Assembly: GCA_020746105.1 (NCBI GenBank)
Contig: CM036624.1
Coordinates: forward strand, 29,534,084 to 29,598,083
Reading direction: 5' to 3'
Source: Trogon surrucura
Lineage: Eukaryota > Chordata > Aves > Trogoniformes > Trogonidae
Length of the DNA stretch: 64,000 nt
In this document: one piece after another, positions 62,439 to 64,000 of the stretch
Position numbering within the stretch: the stretch's first letter is position 1
Layout of the letters: the number at the start of each line of letters is the position of its first letter
Position numbers and translations under genes: made by a program
Notes under the pieces: generated by a model
Databases searched by the model: none
Told to the model about the DNA's origin: nothing
What the model saw: only the letters and a program-made list of their open reading frames with translations

Positions 62439-64000
62439 TATTTCTTATTATTCCCATTGCCTTAAAATGTGTACAGAGGCACAGACTTCAAGTTTTTATG
62501 GTGGGGCTGAACTACAGCACAAAGTCCAAATGTCGCTAAGTCAATGTCCAGTGGTTACAGCACTTTTGCATGGCAATAATGGTTTCATTTTCTCTGTGTC
62601 TTCTCTTGTACTCTAAGTTACCACCAATGATGAGATTGCTACCCATCCTGGCGGGCAATTGTTCAGTCTTAAGGAGCTTTAAATTACTTTACAGCTCAAA
62701 AATTCAGATAAGTGCGGATGTTCCAAAATTTACCTTAATATTTGATGCTTACTTGGGCAATTTACTTGGATACCTTGGCTCAATTTCCTCCTCTGAAAAA
62801 CAAGGAGAACAATGTCTGTGTTCCTTGTGCTCTTTGATGTAATAGTATTTTTAATGTACTAAGTACTAGGCACTACAATGCACATAAACCACGAGGGTTT
62901 AATTTTGTGTCCTTTTACTGGCTGAAAGAGGGCTCGCAAAACCAATCCCAGGATATGTGATAATTCTGTGCCAGAGCAGGAGCTCTCTCCAGTCAGTAGC
63001 TGCCTTACAAGGAAAGCCTATATGATCTTTACAGAGCACACAGGTAAGCAGACCCAAAGGGTGTGCAAATTACTTTCTGTGCCCAGTTTCAGTTCCAGCA
63101 ACTTTAAGCTCAGCTGAAGTAGCACAGGCAGATGGTTCACAGGATTTGGTCCTTAGAATGAAAGCAGTGGGCATGCGACAAAGTAGGAAATTTTCTTTCT
63201 GGGACGAGCGAGGGAGATGGGTACATAGGGCAGCTCAGCCCAGTCCAGAGAAAGATTCGGCAGTAGGGATAAGGCTACTGAACATTTGGAACAAAATGTA
63301 CAAGAATGTTTTTAACAAGTGGGTTCGTAACAAAACTTAGTGGATTTCTTTGAATGTCTCATTATTAGTACAGGTGCAGCTCTACACACCCACAGACGCT
63401 GCATTTATTTCAGTGTGCGATCATATAAATACCTGCAGGTGTGACATTGAAGAGATACCCGTGCTGAGACATGAATATGGAGTTCCACATCTGTATTTAC
63501 TGCCTGGTTCACACAATGAACTACTGAAGTCAGTGAGTTCTCTTTCCACCTCCCACATGCACTTTAAAACTAACACTGAAGTAAATTCTGTCCTGGTAAC
63601 TACATTTAACAGGATGTCAAGGCATAGAACCAAAATACATGATGAGGAAGGAGTATGGAACACCCATCATTACTCCACTGTGTTGTACATGTATATACAA
63701 AATTAGGAAGACACTAATTTCAGATAAAGATGGCCACATCAGTTTAGTGTATGGTAATAAACCCATGAAGTTTGAATTTAATGTGCCTTTTGGGGCACCT
63801 AAAACTTCAGTTGGCCTTCAGAACAGTGGCTGGTTTCTCTTTTCCGGCATACGCAGAGATGGCTCCTTGGCTATAATACTGTCAGATAGTCCATAATACA
63901 TGGGGTTCAAACCATGGCTGCTGCAGAAACCATGGGTTTGAATTCACTGACCTGCACTCATGCAGCTGATTGCATTAAATAATAATCTGATGCTATGTAC
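62439..64000. other. Noncoding stretch, no gene seen
   Basis: A possible 51-nt exon at 62993-63043 has a good donor (ACACAG then GTAAGC) but a weak acceptor. The 118-codon plus frame at 63350-63706 has no recognisable features. The end of the window carries one imperfect hairpin, listed separately. Confidence 0.3.
63906..63942. repeat. Imperfect stem-loop
   Basis: TTCAAACCATGG (63906-63917) pairs with CCATGGGTTTGAA (63930-63942) over 12 bp with one bulged G, around a 12-nt loop containing CTGCAG. It resembles neither a tRNA nor a recognised miRNA precursor; the stem is too short for a pre-miRNA. Confidence 0.6.

Noticed and set aside
63900-63945. GGTTCAAACC resembling a tRNA B box
   Set aside because: No tRNA cloverleaf can be built. 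The sequence instead forms the listed imperfect hairpin.
1-64000. CRISPR arrays, bacterial operons, insertion sequences, intact retroviral genes
   Set aside because: None seen. There is no regular spacer-repeat array, no operon-like gene packing and no frames resembling gag, pol, env or transposases.

Overview
This 64 kb window looks like nuclear DNA from a bird. Three short fragments carry the 3' end of a CR1 LINE (the avian signature around GAATCATAGAATGG, or its complement ending ATTCTATGATTCT). There are no recognisable mammalian SINE or LINE families. The landscape is AT-rich and repeat-poor, broken by small GC/CpG-rich patches. No bacterial, viral or plasmid gene organisation is visible. 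Most open reading frames look like chance frames, and I recognise no protein family in any of them.

Layout. 1-430 is a strong CpG island, cut by the left edge, with GC boxes: the likely promoter or first-exon region of a neighbouring or overlapping gene. 431-2230 mixes conserved-looking AT-rich sequence with two further CpG-enriched patches. At 5.2-7.1 kb, plus-strand splice signals flank stretches that stay open in a shared frame: the best candidate for an unannotated spliced transcript. 8.2-8.4 kb is a GC patch with a full match to the CTCF core consensus. 11.4 kb is a small CpG cluster. 12.2-12.33 kb holds four same-strand CATTAG homeodomain-type motifs. From about 13 to 58 kb the sequence is mainly ordinary intergenic or intronic DNA. 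It contains scattered palindromes, among them a pair of perfect MEF2 consensus sites at 41.3 kb and a 110-bp TTAA-bounded inverted-repeat element at 55.4 kb that resembles a piggyBac-type MITE. At 58.8-59.7 kb there is a second cluster of strong plus-strand splice signals. CR1 fragments lie at 3.6, 31.5 and 62.4 kb.

Interpretation. Long gene-poor, repeat-poor sequence beside a CpG island, with clusters of homeodomain-type cores, fits a cis-regulatory landscape (intron or flank) of a vertebrate developmental gene. I cannot name the gene from the sequence. I see no convincing novel enzymatic, defence or mobile system. The most useful leads are regulatory (the CATTAG array, the MEF2 palindrome pair, the CTCF match) and the candidate small spliced genes. 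Splice-site reading was systematic only for obvious plus-strand donors; the minus strand was checked less fully.
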